In this document: positions 1 through 8,565 of the stretch, piece after piece | Position numbering within the stretch: position 1 is the first letter of the stretch | Layout: the number at the start of each line of letters is the position of its first letter | Source of the DNA: Clostridiales bacterium UBA7568 | GTDB taxonomy: Bacteria > Bacillota > Clostridia > Oscillospirales > CAG-272 | Assembly (NCBI GenBank): GCA_002479075.1 | Contig: DLLG01000001.1 | Coordinates: forward strand, 1-64,000 | Reading direction: 5' to 3' | DNA length: 64,000 nt | Position numbers and translations under genes: made by a program | Notes under the pieces: generated by a model | The model's database searches: none | What the model saw: the letters and a program-made list of their open reading frames with translations, nothing else | Told to the model about the DNA's origin: nothing

Positions 1-45
1 CGTCGAGCCGCGAGAATCAAATTCTCTCACTCCGATTTTGGGTAA
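1..45 (+). other. Possible tRNA 3'-end or attachment-site remnant
   Basis: The first 40 bases end in a segment that resembles the T-arm and acceptor strand of a tRNA (a 7-base ATCAAAT loop between GAGA and TCTC, then CACTCCGA and a T run). Position 54 would be A instead of the near-invariant T, and the 5' part lies outside the window, so a functional tRNA cannot be claimed. The following bases contain TGTTGTCAAA twice (near 60-80), the kind of short repeat often seen beside integrated elements. Weak evidence only. Confidence 0.2.
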
Positions 46-167
46 AAATGAGGGGTTTGTGTTGTCAAACTGTTGTCAAAAGTATAGTTGACAATAGCGA
101 AAAAGTGTATTTTCAAGAGATAGCGCGGCGGAACGCCGAAAAAATACGGTTTGAATGCGAATGGCGA

Positions 168-210
168 TCAAAAAATAAAAAAGCCGGGGAAAGAAGCCCC
201 GGCTTTTTGT
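168..210. terminator. Bidirectional rho-independent terminator
   Basis: A GCCGGGG stem (183-189) pairs with CCCCGGC (197-203), with A-rich sequence on the left and a T run on the right. It would end the leftward XRE-family transcript and any rightward transcript entering from outside the window. Confidence 0.85.
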
Positions 211-280
211 TTTCCGCAAATTGCGGTTTTCAGATGACTTGGGAAGTCGGCTATATGATAGCACTATGTGGAGAGGTAGC

Positions 281-1507
281 TCAGCCTCTCTTGAGAACCT
301 TGAGCATGCTGAATTTTGAAACCTTTTCTTCCGAACATTTGATTATCCGTCCGATTGTTATATCGCATGCTCCGTCTGCTTTTATATTTGCATTTTCTGT
401 TGTAAGCTTTGACGCTGATATGTCGCCTGCGCCTGTTATCCCGATGCCTATCGAATGTACGTTGCCTCCGATTTTAATATCTCCGGCGCCGGTTATATTT
501 GCGGTAGCATCGCCGCTGATATCTTTGATGTCGATATCTCCGGAGCCTGTTACGGTAAGTTTCGGGTTGTTTGCGCGGCTACAGGAAAAATCTCCGGAGC
601 CAGTTATTCCGGCCTTTAACATTTCGGAAACCTCTGAAACGGTAATGTCTCCCGAGCCGACTATCGATGCATTACAGGTTTTGAAATTCGGTGCTGTAAT
701 ATCCCCGCTGCCCGTTATCTTTAACGATGCGCTGTCAAAATCAACGTCGCACCTTACGTCATTTGAGCAACATACGGAGACACAAAGCTCTTCTCCAACG
801 GAAAATCCGGTCTTGATTGTTATTTTGTTTTCATTATGGCTGTTGCTGTTGCGATCCGGAGATTTAACCTTGAATTTGAGAGTTTCTCCCAGCGCTTCAA
901 CAGAGAAGAGCGAGAGAAAAGTATCGGTGCCGACAGCTTCAAACGAAGTTTTGCCGTCGGTCGCCTTTGATATTGTAACATTGCAGTTATATGCAAGAGA
1001 AAGGCTGATGCTTTTTATATCATCGTAGACTCCGCTGCATTTGCCGTCAGAGCTTTTTTTGCGGGGCCTTCTTTCAATTATATCGTCTATATTGTAAATT
1101 CTGATTTCACCCGTGCCGCGGTTGACCGCTGTCATAGTATTCAGATCTGCCGTACTGCCGTCCGAGAAAACAACGGTTCCGTCATCTCCTGTTTCCGAGA
1201 GTTTTTTATCTGAATATATTGCCGCTTTTTCGTTTGAGATAACGAAATTAAGGCCTTCGTATTCGGAAGGGATTTCCTCTGTGTCGATGTCGTCTGACGC
1301 TCCGAAAAGGTCATTGAGAGAAATGTTCAGCGCTTCGGATATTGCCGGTACAAGGGTAATGTCCGGATAGCCTATGCCGTTTTCCCATTTCGATACCGCC
1401 TGTGCAGAGATATGGAGCTTTTCGGCAAGCTCTTCCTGTGTCATTCCGAGATTCTTTCTGTAGGATGAAATTGACTTTCCTATATTTTTCATATTATACA
1501 TAACCAT
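281..1507 (-). CDS. XRE-family HTH regulator fused to a GIN-type (DUF2807-like) beta-helical domain
   Basis: This 408-residue protein begins with a classic XRE helix-turn-helix (about residues 5-60, with MTQEELAEKLHISAQAVSKW). After a linker, the C-terminal half has at least seven spaced TGSGDI/TGAGDI-type turns, the repeat pattern of the DUF2807 'head GIN' beta-helix usually found in secreted or envelope proteins. No signal peptide or membrane segment is visible, so the beta-helix should sit in the cytosol. The start at 1507 follows AAGGAG closely; the ATG at 1501 has better spacing (10 bases versus 4) and is possible. An upstream in-frame ATG at 1609 lies inside the promoter and was rejected. 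Probably a ligand- or assembly-sensing DNA-binding protein; the target is unknown. Confidence 0.85.
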   Translation of the reverse strand: MVMYNMKNIGKSISSYRKNLGMTQEELAEKLHISAQAVSKWENGIGYPDITLVPAISEALNISLNDLFGASDDIDTEEIPSEYEGLNFVISNEKAAIYSDKKLSETGDDGTVVFSDGSTADLNTMTAVNRGTGEIRIYNIDDIIERRPRKKSSDGKCSGVYDDIKSISLSLAYNCNVTISKATDGKTSFEAVGTDTFLSLFSVEALGETLKFKVKSPDRNSNSHNENKITIKTGFSVGEELCVSVCCSNDVRCDVDFDSASLKITGSGDITAPNFKTCNASIVGSGDITVSEVSEMLKAGITGSGDFSCSRANNPKLTVTGSGDIDIKDISGDATANITGAGDIKIGGNVHSIGIGITGAGDISASKLTTENANIKADGACDITIGRIIKCSEEKVSKFSMLKVLKRG

Positions 1508-1549
1508 TCGTCTCCTTTGCGTTGACTTGCTTTTATTGACTCTCGTGCT

Positions 1550-1563
1550 CTTATCCGGATAAG
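1550..1563. promoter_or_regulatory. 14-bp perfect palindrome in the XRE leader
   Basis: CTTATCCGGATAAG is a perfect dyad just downstream of the expected transcription start of the XRE gene. It is a candidate autoregulatory operator for the helix-turn-helix protein encoded next to it. Confidence 0.45.
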
Positions 1564-1580
1564 CTCCTGAATCTGTAACT

Positions 1581-1609
1581 ATTTTATCATAACGATTTTG
1601 TTTTGACAA
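1581..1609 (-). promoter_or_regulatory. Sigma-A-type promoter of the XRE gene
   Basis: On the minus strand TTGTCA (1609-1604) and TAAAAT (1586-1581) are separated by 17 bp. The same bases read on the plus strand give TTGACA at 1603-1608, a potential -35 for the RNA candidate to the right. Confidence 0.65.
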
Positions 1610-1631
1610 TAACCGCTGGGTTTATTATTTC

Positions 1632-1818
1632 GTGCGGTTCGAACAAGAACATCGGTATCCGATTGCACTTTCTCAACCTGCGGTTGTGGCATCTCTTTAC
1701 AACCCGAAGTTTAGGCAGGGGCACCGCGGCTGCCGCCTTCTTGAATATTTACATTATAATCTCAGATGAATTTTTAAATCCATTAAAACCAAAACCGGCG
1801 CATTACGCGTCGGTTTTT
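1632..1818 (+). ncRNA. Candidate structured small RNA (family not recognised)
   Basis: The interval between the XRE gene and the rhamnosidase has no convincing coding frame but dense complementarity: GTGC/GCAC (1632-1635 with 1665-1668) enclosing ATCGG/CCGAT; CCTGC/GCAGG (1677-1681 with 1715-1719) enclosing GGTTGT/ACAACC (1682-1687 with 1699-1704); and GCGG/CCGC (1726-1729 with 1733-1736). GGCAG at 1714-1718 can also pair with CTGCC at 1730-1734, so two folds compete. A plus-strand TTGACA at 1603-1608, with only a weak TATTTC -10, precedes it, and a hairpin with a T run follows at 1790-1816. The strand is therefore uncertain. Confidence 0.35.
1788..1818. terminator. Terminator hairpin (bidirectional)
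   Basis: ACCGGCGC and GCGTCGGT (one G-T wobble) flank ATTAC, with six Ts on the plus side and AAAACC/TTTT on the minus side. It lies just past the stop of the rhamnosidase and could also end a rightward small RNA. Confidence 0.7.
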
Positions 1819-1826
1819 TGCTTTGA

Positions 1827-4085
1827 TCAGATTTTGGTCGTAAAGAGGTATTTGCCGGAGGTGAGCGTCTTTTTCGTGCCGTCGATAAGGGAAAGCTCCG
1901 CCGTCGTGCCGCTCGGAATTTCAAATTCGTAATGAATGAATTCCTTTCCGTAATACCATTTGGAAACAACGGCGCCGTGTGCCGTTTCAACCTTGCAGTT
2001 TACAAAGCCGAGCTTCTCCGAGGGCTTCGGCGAAAGAGAAATGTGCTCATAGCCTGCGCCGTCCGCAAGAGATTCTATTCCCGCAGCGACTCCGTAAAGC
2101 CAATCGGCAACGGCTCCGTATGCGTAATGGTTAAAGGATGTCATACTTACGTCGCTGAAGGTGCCGTCTTCTTTGACGCAATTCCATCTTTCCCACATCG
2201 TCGTCGCGCCGTGGTTTACGGAATAGAGCCAGGAGGGCATTTTTTCCTGGAGGAGAAGGGTATATGCAACGTCCGTATAACCGTTTTCGGAGAGGACGTG
2301 AAGAAGATACGGCGTGCCGACAAATCCTGTCGAGAGTCTGTCGCCGTTTTCGTGTATAAGCTCAACGAGTTTCGCCGCGACCTTCTTTCTGACCTCTTCC
2401 GTGCGATACAGCTTGAATTTCAGAACGAGCGTGAGGGATGTCTGCGTGATCGCGCGGACAATCTGCTGCTCTTTTGAGTTAAGCTCGATTCTGCACGAGA
2501 CGTGCTTTGAGAGACACGGCAAACCGTCCTCCATAAAGTTGTCATTGAAAGCGATGACGATGTTTTCGTGCAACTTTTCGTATTCGGAAACGTCGTAACC
2601 GAGAACCTTGCCCGCGTTTATCAGGCATTGAACGGAATTTGCATACATTGCGGAAGCGATGAAGTCGTATTGCGTTGCGCCTGTGCAGCGCTGGTTGCCT
2701 TCGCCGTCCATTGCGAGCCAGTCGCCGTACTGCCAGCGATCTGTCCAGAGACATTCGATAGTTCCCGCGTGACGGATGTAGCTTATCCATTTTTCCATCA
2801 TCGGATAGTTTTCGCGGAGCATTTCTTTATCACCGTACGCAAGGTACATCTCCCACGGAACTATTGCCGCGCAGTCTGACCAGGCGCACGCAACGGCCTT
2901 TGAACGCAAGCCGTTCGGAACGACTATCGGTATGCCGCCGTCTGTACGGAGGCTCTGCTCCGCGGCGCAGTCGGCAAGCCATTTGCGGAAGAACTTTTTA
3001 ACATCGAAATTGTATGCGCCGGCGCGGCAGAAAACCTGCGCGTCGCCCGTCCAGCCGAGACGCTCGTCTCTCTGCGGGCAGTCAGTCGGGACATCGAGAT
3101 AATTGCTTCTCTGACCCCAGAGAACGTTATGATAAAGCTGGTTTATTTTTTCGTCGCCGCAGGCAAAAAAGCCTGTGCGCTTCATATCGGAGTAAACGGC
3201 AACGGAAGTAAAGCAGTCCGGATCAACCGTTTCAAACGGATATTCTTCAAGGCGGATATATCTGTATCCCTGGAAAGAGAATGTGGGCTTGAAAACGTCG
3301 TCGCCGCCGGAAAGAACATATTCGATTCTGTTCCTTGCGGAGCGCATATTCTCGCTGTAAAAATTGCCGTCGTTATCGAGAACCTCTGCGTGTGTAAACA
3401 CTATTCTGTCTCCGCGGTTGCCACGGACGCGCACTTCAACATAGCCCGTCATATTCTGACCGAAGTCTATGACCTTCTCGCCTTTCGGCGTGATTATTAC
3501 CTGCATAGGCGCGATTCTTTCGTGCTCGCGGACGAACTCTCCCGTCTGCGCAAAGAGCTTTGTTTTGACGGTTTCGTCGACCGCGGCTTTGCCGAGGGAA
3601 ACAATGTCCGCCGTCATATCCACGGTCTCTCCGTGATATATTTCGGAATCTATAATATGAGAAGTATGAACGTTCCACGTTCCGTCTGTGCAGAAGCTTT
3701 CCCTTGAGCCGTCCTTATATGTGACGTCAAGCGAGCAGATAACGCTCATATGGTCCGCATAGAGATGATTCCATTCGTCCCAGGTCAGATACCCGACAGC
3801 CCAGCCCTTGCCTGCTGTCAGCGCAAGCTCCGCCTTTTTTCCGGAGAGCATTTTTGTGACATCGTATTTCTGATACTGCGTGTGAACGTTTCCGCTGGTC
3901 CAGCCGGGGGTGAACAGCGCGTCGCTTACGCGGTTTCCGTCGATTTCGGCAAAGTAAAGTCCCATTGCGCTTGCGCAGAGGGTAGCCTTTTTGACCTCGC
4001 CGGAAAGGGAGATCTTCTTTGAGAAAGTGATGACTCTGTTGTCCTTGTTCTTCGGGGAATATATCCATTTTGCATTTTTGTTCAT
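1827..4085 (-). CDS. Alpha-L-rhamnosidase, GH78
   Basis: This 752-residue protein matches GH78 alpha-L-rhamnosidases, which remove terminal L-rhamnose from plant glycosides and polysaccharides. The N-terminal beta-sandwich is visible (WTSGNVHTQYQKYDVT), then the (alpha/alpha)6 barrel begins with the hallmark DVPTDCPQRDERLGWTGDAQ, whose acidic residues belong to the family's active site. A C-terminal beta domain closes it. No signal peptide is present, so it probably acts on small rhamnosides inside the cell. The length is slightly short for GH78 but looks complete. The start at 4085 follows AAAGGA. It is transcribed divergently from an AraC-type regulator, which likely controls it. Confidence 0.93.
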   Translation of the reverse strand: MNKNAKWIYSPKNKDNRVITFSKKISLSGEVKKATLCASAMGLYFAEIDGNRVSDALFTPGWTSGNVHTQYQKYDVTKMLSGKKAELALTAGKGWAVGYLTWDEWNHLYADHMSVICSLDVTYKDGSRESFCTDGTWNVHTSHIIDSEIYHGETVDMTADIVSLGKAAVDETVKTKLFAQTGEFVREHERIAPMQVIITPKGEKVIDFGQNMTGYVEVRVRGNRGDRIVFTHAEVLDNDGNFYSENMRSARNRIEYVLSGGDDVFKPTFSFQGYRYIRLEEYPFETVDPDCFTSVAVYSDMKRTGFFACGDEKINQLYHNVLWGQRSNYLDVPTDCPQRDERLGWTGDAQVFCRAGAYNFDVKKFFRKWLADCAAEQSLRTDGGIPIVVPNGLRSKAVACAWSDCAAIVPWEMYLAYGDKEMLRENYPMMEKWISYIRHAGTIECLWTDRWQYGDWLAMDGEGNQRCTGATQYDFIASAMYANSVQCLINAGKVLGYDVSEYEKLHENIVIAFNDNFMEDGLPCLSKHVSCRIELNSKEQQIVRAITQTSLTLVLKFKLYRTEEVRKKVAAKLVELIHENGDRLSTGFVGTPYLLHVLSENGYTDVAYTLLLQEKMPSWLYSVNHGATTMWERWNCVKEDGTFSDVSMTSFNHYAYGAVADWLYGVAAGIESLADGAGYEHISLSPKPSEKLGFVNCKVETAHGAVVSKWYYGKEFIHYEFEIPSGTTAELSLIDGTKKTLTSGKYLFTTKI

Positions 4086-4135
4086 AGATAAAAATCCTTT
4101 CGGTTTGATGCGGCTGACAATTTGCCGTTACTATG

Positions 4136-4171
4136 TTGATTTAAGTATAACACCGTGGTATAATAAATCAA
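4136..4171. promoter_or_regulatory. Fully overlapping divergent promoters, GH78 and AraC
   Basis: Rightward: TTGATT at 4136-4141 and TATAAT at 4159-4164, 17 bp apart. Leftward (minus strand): TTGATT at 4171-4166 and TATACT at 4149-4144, 16 bp apart. Each -10 lies inside the other promoter's spacer, so polymerase can occupy only one at a time. Confidence 0.65.
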
Positions 4172-4203
4172 CCGACATTTTTGCGAAAAAGGTAGATGAT
4201 TTT

Positions 4204-5073
4204 ATGATGAGCGGTAAAGAACTCGATTATTATGGTTCACTTCCGGATTCAAAAGCGAAAGAAAAGGTAGGATTTCGTGAAAACAGGGATATGCACGATG
4301 TTCCTATTCACGGACATCGCTTTCTTGAGCTTACATATGTGCTCTCTGGCAGAGCGGAACATAATCTCGACGGAACAGCTTCAGAGATAAAAACAGGCGA
4401 TTATTTTATCGTTGATTACGGCAGTCGGCATAGCTACAAAAGCGACAACGGATTTGACAATTTAGACTGTATCTTTCTGCCGGAATTCATTGATCCCGTA
4501 CTCAAAGGCGTTGAAAGTCTTCAAACACTTCTTGAGCATTATCTTCTGCATTGTAACTTTCGTACTCTTGTTCAGAATCCTTCGCATATCGTCTTTCGTG
4601 ATGAAAGCGGAGCGGTATTGAGGCTTTTGCGTAGGATGCAAGGCGAGCTTTCGGAGAAGAATCCGGGATATAGAGAGATGATCCGTTGTTATCTAATAGA
4701 GATTCTCCTTATGACAATGAGAAAAATTGAAGTACGCGGCGGAGAAAATACAACAGACAGAATCTCAGAGTATATATCAGATTATGTTTCCGAGCATTAT
4801 TCAGAGCCGTTGACTCTTAGGGAATTATCTGAGAAAATGAATTACAGTATGCCATATGTCAGCGCGAAATTCAAGGAGGAAACAGGAACTACGTTTATGA
4901 ACTTTCTTCAAGGGTATCGTGTTATGCAAGGATGCAGACTTCTTTGTGAAACGGATAAAAAAACGGATGAAATATCTGAAGAAGTCGGTTATAGGGATGT
5001 AAAATTCTTCTCGAGACTTGTCAAAAAGCACACGGGCTTTTCGCCGTTGGCTCTTAGAAAGACAAAGAAATAA
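4204..5073 (+). CDS. AraC-family transcriptional regulator with cupin-type sensor
   Basis: About 289 residues. The N-terminal half has a cupin-like pattern (HDVPIHGHRFLELTYVLSG, then GDYFIVDYGSRHSY), typical of sugar-sensing AraC proteins. The C-terminal 100 residues hold two helix-turn-helix motifs (LTLRELSEKMNYSMPYVSAKF and TDEISEEVGYRDVKFFSRLVKK). The start at 4204 (or 4207) has only a weak AAGGT ribosome site; a longer reading frame to 3991 would run through the divergent gene and was rejected. Its position divergent from the GH78 gene makes rhamnose or a rhamnoside a reasonable guess for the effector, but that is inference from context only. Confidence 0.88.
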   Translation: MMSGKELDYYGSLPDSKAKEKVGFRENRDMHDVPIHGHRFLELTYVLSGRAEHNLDGTASEIKTGDYFIVDYGSRHSYKSDNGFDNLDCIFLPEFIDPVLKGVESLQTLLEHYLLHCNFRTLVQNPSHIVFRDESGAVLRLLRRMQGELSEKNPGYREMIRCYLIEILLMTMRKIEVRGGENTTDRISEYISDYVSEHYSEPLTLRELSEKMNYSMPYVSAKFKEETGTTFMNFLQGYRVMQGCRLLCETDKKTDEISEEVGYRDVKFFSRLVKKHTGFSPLALRKTKK

Positions 5074-5112
5074 AAAAATATGTAATAATTGCTGAAAAAA
5101 TCGAGTAAAAAC

Positions 5113-5171
5113 TTGTGTTTCATTTGTATATATGTTATAATGACAACAATGATTCGGCGTCAAACGCCGAA
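5113..5171 (+). promoter_or_regulatory. Promoter and leader hairpin of the OYE-aconitase X operon
   Basis: TTGTGT (5113-5118) and TATAAT (5136-5141) are 17 bp apart. The leader then carries the short stem TTCGGCG/CGCCGAA (5153-5171) before the GGAGG ribosome site at 5191. Confidence 0.6.
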
Positions 5172-5202
5172 AAATACGATATCTGTTACGGAGGAAAATC
5201 AA

Positions 5203-7257
5203 ATGGATCAGAAACTTAACCCCTTGTTTACGCCTTGGAAAATCGGCAATTGCGAGATCAAAAACCGCATAGTGCTGACCAGTATGGGCGGAACGGACCT
5301 CTTCGGCTGGATGGAAAACAACCATTTTGACAAGGACGGCGCACGTTTTATCCTCGAAGTTGCGAAGAACAATGCGGGACTTGTAATGCCCGGTTGTCAG
5401 CCTGTGTACAACCCGATGTTCGGTCAATGGCTTTACAAAAACAAGAAAATGTATGAGGATCTGAAAAACTGGATGCCCGAATTTCATAAAACGGGCGCAA
5501 AGCTCTTCGTTCAGCTGACGGCGGGCTTCGGCAGATCGTTTACGATAAGCTCTATGATGGAAACCCTCTATACAAACAAGTTCCTCCGTGTTATAAGCAA
5601 ACCGTTTATGGATCTTGACAAGATAACGGCGAGCGCAAGCCCCTCTCCGAACCGCTGGTCGGATAAGGTACCGTCGAGAGAGATGACGAAAGAAGAGATA
5701 CAGCAGTTTATCGACGCTTTCGCAAAATGCTCGAAGATGCTCCGCGACGCGGGCGTTGACGGAGTTGAGGTGCACGCTGTGCACGAAGGGTACCTGCTTG
5801 ACCAGTTCACTCTCAAATACGTAAACAAGCGCACGGACGAATACGGCGGCTCGCTTGAAAACAGATACCGTTTTGCCGCAGAGATCGTCAAGGCGATAAA
5901 GAGGGAATGCGGAAATGATTTCCCGGTTTCTCTCCGTTACAGCGTCGTTTCAAAGACAAAGGGCTTCAGAGAGGGCGCGCTTCCGGGCGAGGATTATGTT
6001 GAAGTCGGACGTGATATGGCGGAATCTGAAATTGCGGCAAAATACCTGCAGGACGCAGGCTACGACTGCCTCAACTGCGACAACGGTACATATGACGCCT
6101 GGTACTGGGCGCATCCTCCGATATATATGCCTGAAAACTGCAACCTTGCGGATGTTGAACATATAAAGAAATTCGTTGATATTCCCGTCATCTGCGCAGG
6201 CAGACTTGACCCGAGAGTTGCGGCAGAATCCGTTGCCGAAGGCAAGCTCGACGGCGCCGGATTTGCACGTCAATTCCTCGCGGATCCGGAATGGATAACG
6301 AAGCTGACAGATGGCAGAGAGGACGATATCAGACCTTGCATTCTCTGCCATAACGGTTGCTTCAATATGTGTCATTACAAGGGCGTGCCGAACGATCAGG
6401 ATCTTTCGGACAGCTTGCATCTTGCCCGTTGTGCCGTAAATGCAGAGATGATGCAATGGAACAAGCATTACATAGAAGAAGCGAAGGCTTCGAAAACGGT
6501 TCATATCGTCGGCGGAGGTATCGGCGGTATGGAGGCGGCAAGAGTGCTCAGGCTCCGCGGCCATAATCCTGTAATTCACGAAAAATCCGGCGAGCTCGGC
6601 GGCGCGTTCATTGCCGCAAGCGCAGAGTCATACAAGGGAAAGCTCCGCGACCTTCTCGCCTGGTATCGCAGACAGATGGATAAGCTTGGTATTGAGGTTC
6701 ATCTCAATGACGAGATAAAGGATATTTCCGTATTCGGCTCGGCTCCTGTTATAATTGCGACGGGCGCAACTCCTCGCTATCTGCGCAGTATTCCCGGATA
6801 TGAAAAAATGGTTGAAGCCTGTGACTTCCTCCTTGGAAAAGAGGTCGGAGAGACGGTTGCCGTCATCGGCGGAGGACTGACCGGATGCGAAATTGCATAT
6901 GAGCTCGCTCTCAAGGGCAAAAAGCCGATAATCGTTGAAATGAAGGATGACCTTGTCAGCCAGAAGGGCGTTTGCCTTGCAAACTCCTCTTATCTGCGCG
7001 AATGGTTTGCGCTGAACAAAGTGCCGGTATATCTTGAAACGTCGCTCAAAGAGGTTAAGGACGGAGCGATCATCTGCCGGAAAAAGGACGGAGAAAACGT
7101 TGAGATCGCTTGCGATTCCGTCATCAGCTGCGCAGGTTATATCCCCGCGCCGCTTGCGGAGAGCAAGGGCAATGTTTACCTCGTCGGCGATTGTGAAAAG
7201 GTCGGCAATCTGCGCTCGGTCGTATGGAAGGCATACGAAGTTGCGATGAAAATATAA
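5203..7257 (+). CDS. Old Yellow Enzyme-family NADH:flavin oxidoreductase (FadH/BaiCD-like)
   Basis: This 684-residue protein has the layout of 2,4-dienoyl-CoA reductase and bile-acid BaiCD/BaiH enzymes. An N-terminal FMN-binding TIM barrel (residues 1-370, with HAVHEGYLLDQF and NKRTDEYGGSLENRYRF) is followed by 4Fe-4S cysteines at 379, 382, 386 and probably 410. Next come two Rossmann motifs: VGGGIGGMEAARVL for FAD and IGGGLTGCEIAYELA for NAD(P)H. Family members reduce activated C=C bonds with NADH. The start at 5203 has GGAGG at good spacing; an in-frame upstream ATG at 5089 precedes the promoter and was rejected. It is the first gene of an operon with aconitase X, so the substrate is probably an unsaturated acid linked to that dehydratase. 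The true substrate is unknown. Confidence 0.9.
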   Translation: MDQKLNPLFTPWKIGNCEIKNRIVLTSMGGTDLFGWMENNHFDKDGARFILEVAKNNAGLVMPGCQPVYNPMFGQWLYKNKKMYEDLKNWMPEFHKTGAKLFVQLTAGFGRSFTISSMMETLYTNKFLRVISKPFMDLDKITASASPSPNRWSDKVPSREMTKEEIQQFIDAFAKCSKMLRDAGVDGVEVHAVHEGYLLDQFTLKYVNKRTDEYGGSLENRYRFAAEIVKAIKRECGNDFPVSLRYSVVSKTKGFREGALPGEDYVEVGRDMAESEIAAKYLQDAGYDCLNCDNGTYDAWYWAHPPIYMPENCNLADVEHIKKFVDIPVICAGRLDPRVAAESVAEGKLDGAGFARQFLADPEWITKLTDGREDDIRPCILCHNGCFNMCHYKGVPNDQDLSDSLHLARCAVNAEMMQWNKHYIEEAKASKTVHIVGGGIGGMEAARVLRLRGHNPVIHEKSGELGGAFIAASAESYKGKLRDLLAWYRRQMDKLGIEVHLNDEIKDISVFGSAPVIIATGATPRYLRSIPGYEKMVEACDFLLGKEVGETVAVIGGGLTGCEIAYELALKGKKPIIVEMKDDLVSQKGVCLANSSYLREWFALNKVPVYLETSLKEVKDGAIICRKKDGENVEIACDSVISCAGYIPAPLAESKGNVYLVGDCEKVGNLRSVVWKAYEVAMKI

Positions 7258-7275
7258 GAAAGGCGGTAGCTTTAT

Positions 7276-8565
7276 ATGGAATATAAAATGAAACTGACAG
7301 AAGAGCAGTCCGCGATACTCGGCGGAAGCCGCGGAGAAACGATGGCAAAGGTTATGGAGACGCTCGTCCGCTACGGCGAGCTTTTCGGCGCCGATGAGAT
7401 GGTCGCCGTGACGAGCAAGTATAATCACCTTGTCACCTCGTTCGGACTGAAAGCGCTTGCTCCCGTTTATGCGCTTATGGACCAGCTTATCGAGGCGGGA
7501 GCGGTTTCTGCGCAGAAATTCTCCGCAGACCCCCGTCCGCTTGACAAGAACGTTCCGAGCAGCCTTATTCAGGATCTTGTTTTCAAGAAATTTATGTATT
7601 CGAAGCAGGATTTCTATGAGGGTCAGCTTGAAAAGCTGGGGCTTATGGATAAGGACGCTTTCACCTGCACCTGCTATATGGATGAGGTCGGTAATACGCC
7701 GAAAAAGGGAGATATTCTTTCGTGGTCGGAATCGTCCGCAGTCGTTTATGCGAATTCCGTTCTTGGCGCACGTTGCAACAGAAACTCCGGAATTATCGAT
7801 CTTATGGGATCGATCGTCGGCTATGTTCCGTCGTTCGGTTTTCTTAAAGACGAGGGCAGACGCGCGAGCTGGATAATCGAAATAAAGACGACGAAAAAGC
7901 CGGAGGCGCAGCTTCTCGGCTCGGCTGTCGGAATGAAGGTTATGGAGGATGTTCCTTATATTAAGGGGCTTGATAAGTGGCTCGGTGGCAAGCTCGACGA
8001 TGCTGCAAAAACATATCTCAAGGATTTCGGCGCGGCAACGGCATCAAACGGCGCTGTCGGTCTTTATCACGTTGAAAATATCACGCCGGAGGCTGTCGAA
8101 CTTGGCGAGTCGCTCATAAAAGAGGACGCAAAGGTTTATGTCATCGATGACGCGGAACTCAAGCGCGTTTACGACAGCTATCCCGTCATCTGGAAGAACA
8201 AGGACGCAAAGCCGAAGCTCTGCTTTATGGGCTGTCCGCATATGAGCCTGAACCAGCTTATTACCTGGACGGAAAAGGTTGAAGCGGGACTGAAAGAAGC
8301 GGGAAATGCGAAGGTTGTCATTCCGACGGTATTCACGGCGGCTCCGGGTGTTCTCAAGGAATTTGAAAAGACGCCTTATGCGGAGAGACTTCGCAAGACG
8401 GGCGTTATAACGAGTTATATCTGCCCGCTTATGTATATGAACAACCCCCTGAGCACGAAAATGCCCGTCATAACGTCGAGCAACAAGCTCAGAACATACA
8501 CAAGCGCAAGATATTATACAGATGACGAAATACTCGTTCAGATTACGAAGGGAGGCAAAAACTGA
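7276..8565 (+). CDS. Aconitase X catalytic (large) subunit
   Basis: This 429-residue protein matches the AcnX catalytic domain (formerly DUF521). The three cysteines expected for the Fe-S cluster are visible: C167 (ARCNRNSG), C320 (GCPHMSLNQL) and C383 (SYICPLMYMN). Characterised AcnX enzymes dehydrate cis-3-hydroxy-L-proline in bacteria or mevalonate 5-phosphate in archaea; several other types have no known substrate. Here large and small subunits are separate genes, joined by a one-base TGATG overlap at 8565. A GGCGG-like ribosome site precedes the start. The gene follows the OYE-type enzyme by 18 bases, which argues for a shared pathway. Substrate not predictable from sequence alone. Confidence 0.92.
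   Translation: MEYKMKLTEEQSAILGGSRGETMAKVMETLVRYGELFGADEMVAVTSKYNHLVTSFGLKALAPVYALMDQLIEAGAVSAQKFSADPRPLDKNVPSSLIQDLVFKKFMYSKQDFYEGQLEKLGLMDKDAFTCTCYMDEVGNTPKKGDILSWSESSAVVYANSVLGARCNRNSGIIDLMGSIVGYVPSFGFLKDEGRRASWIIEIKTTKKPEAQLLGSAVGMKVMEDVPYIKGLDKWLGGKLDDAAKTYLKDFGAATASNGAVGLYHVENITPEAVELGESLIKEDAKVYVIDDAELKRVYDSYPVIWKNKDAKPKLCFMGCPHMSLNQLITWTEKVEAGLKEAGNAKVVIPTVFTAAPGVLKEFEKTPYAERLRKTGVITSYICPLMYMNNPLSTKMPVITSSNKLRTYTSARYYTDDEILVQITKGGKN

Noticed and set aside
48..1028. Long plus-strand reading frame across the XRE gene
   Set aside because: It is antisense to a clearly conserved protein and has no recognisable domain or ribosome site.
1718..1732. CACCGCGG, similar to the T-box core
   Set aside because: No specifier loop, no terminator/antiterminator pair in register, and the downstream gene is on the other strand.
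1690..1740. Short stretches resembling 16S rRNA (CTTCGGGTTGTAAAG and GCAGCCGCGGT on the minus strand)
   Set aside because: The two pieces are in the wrong order and only 11-15 bases long; the surrounding sequence does not continue as rRNA.
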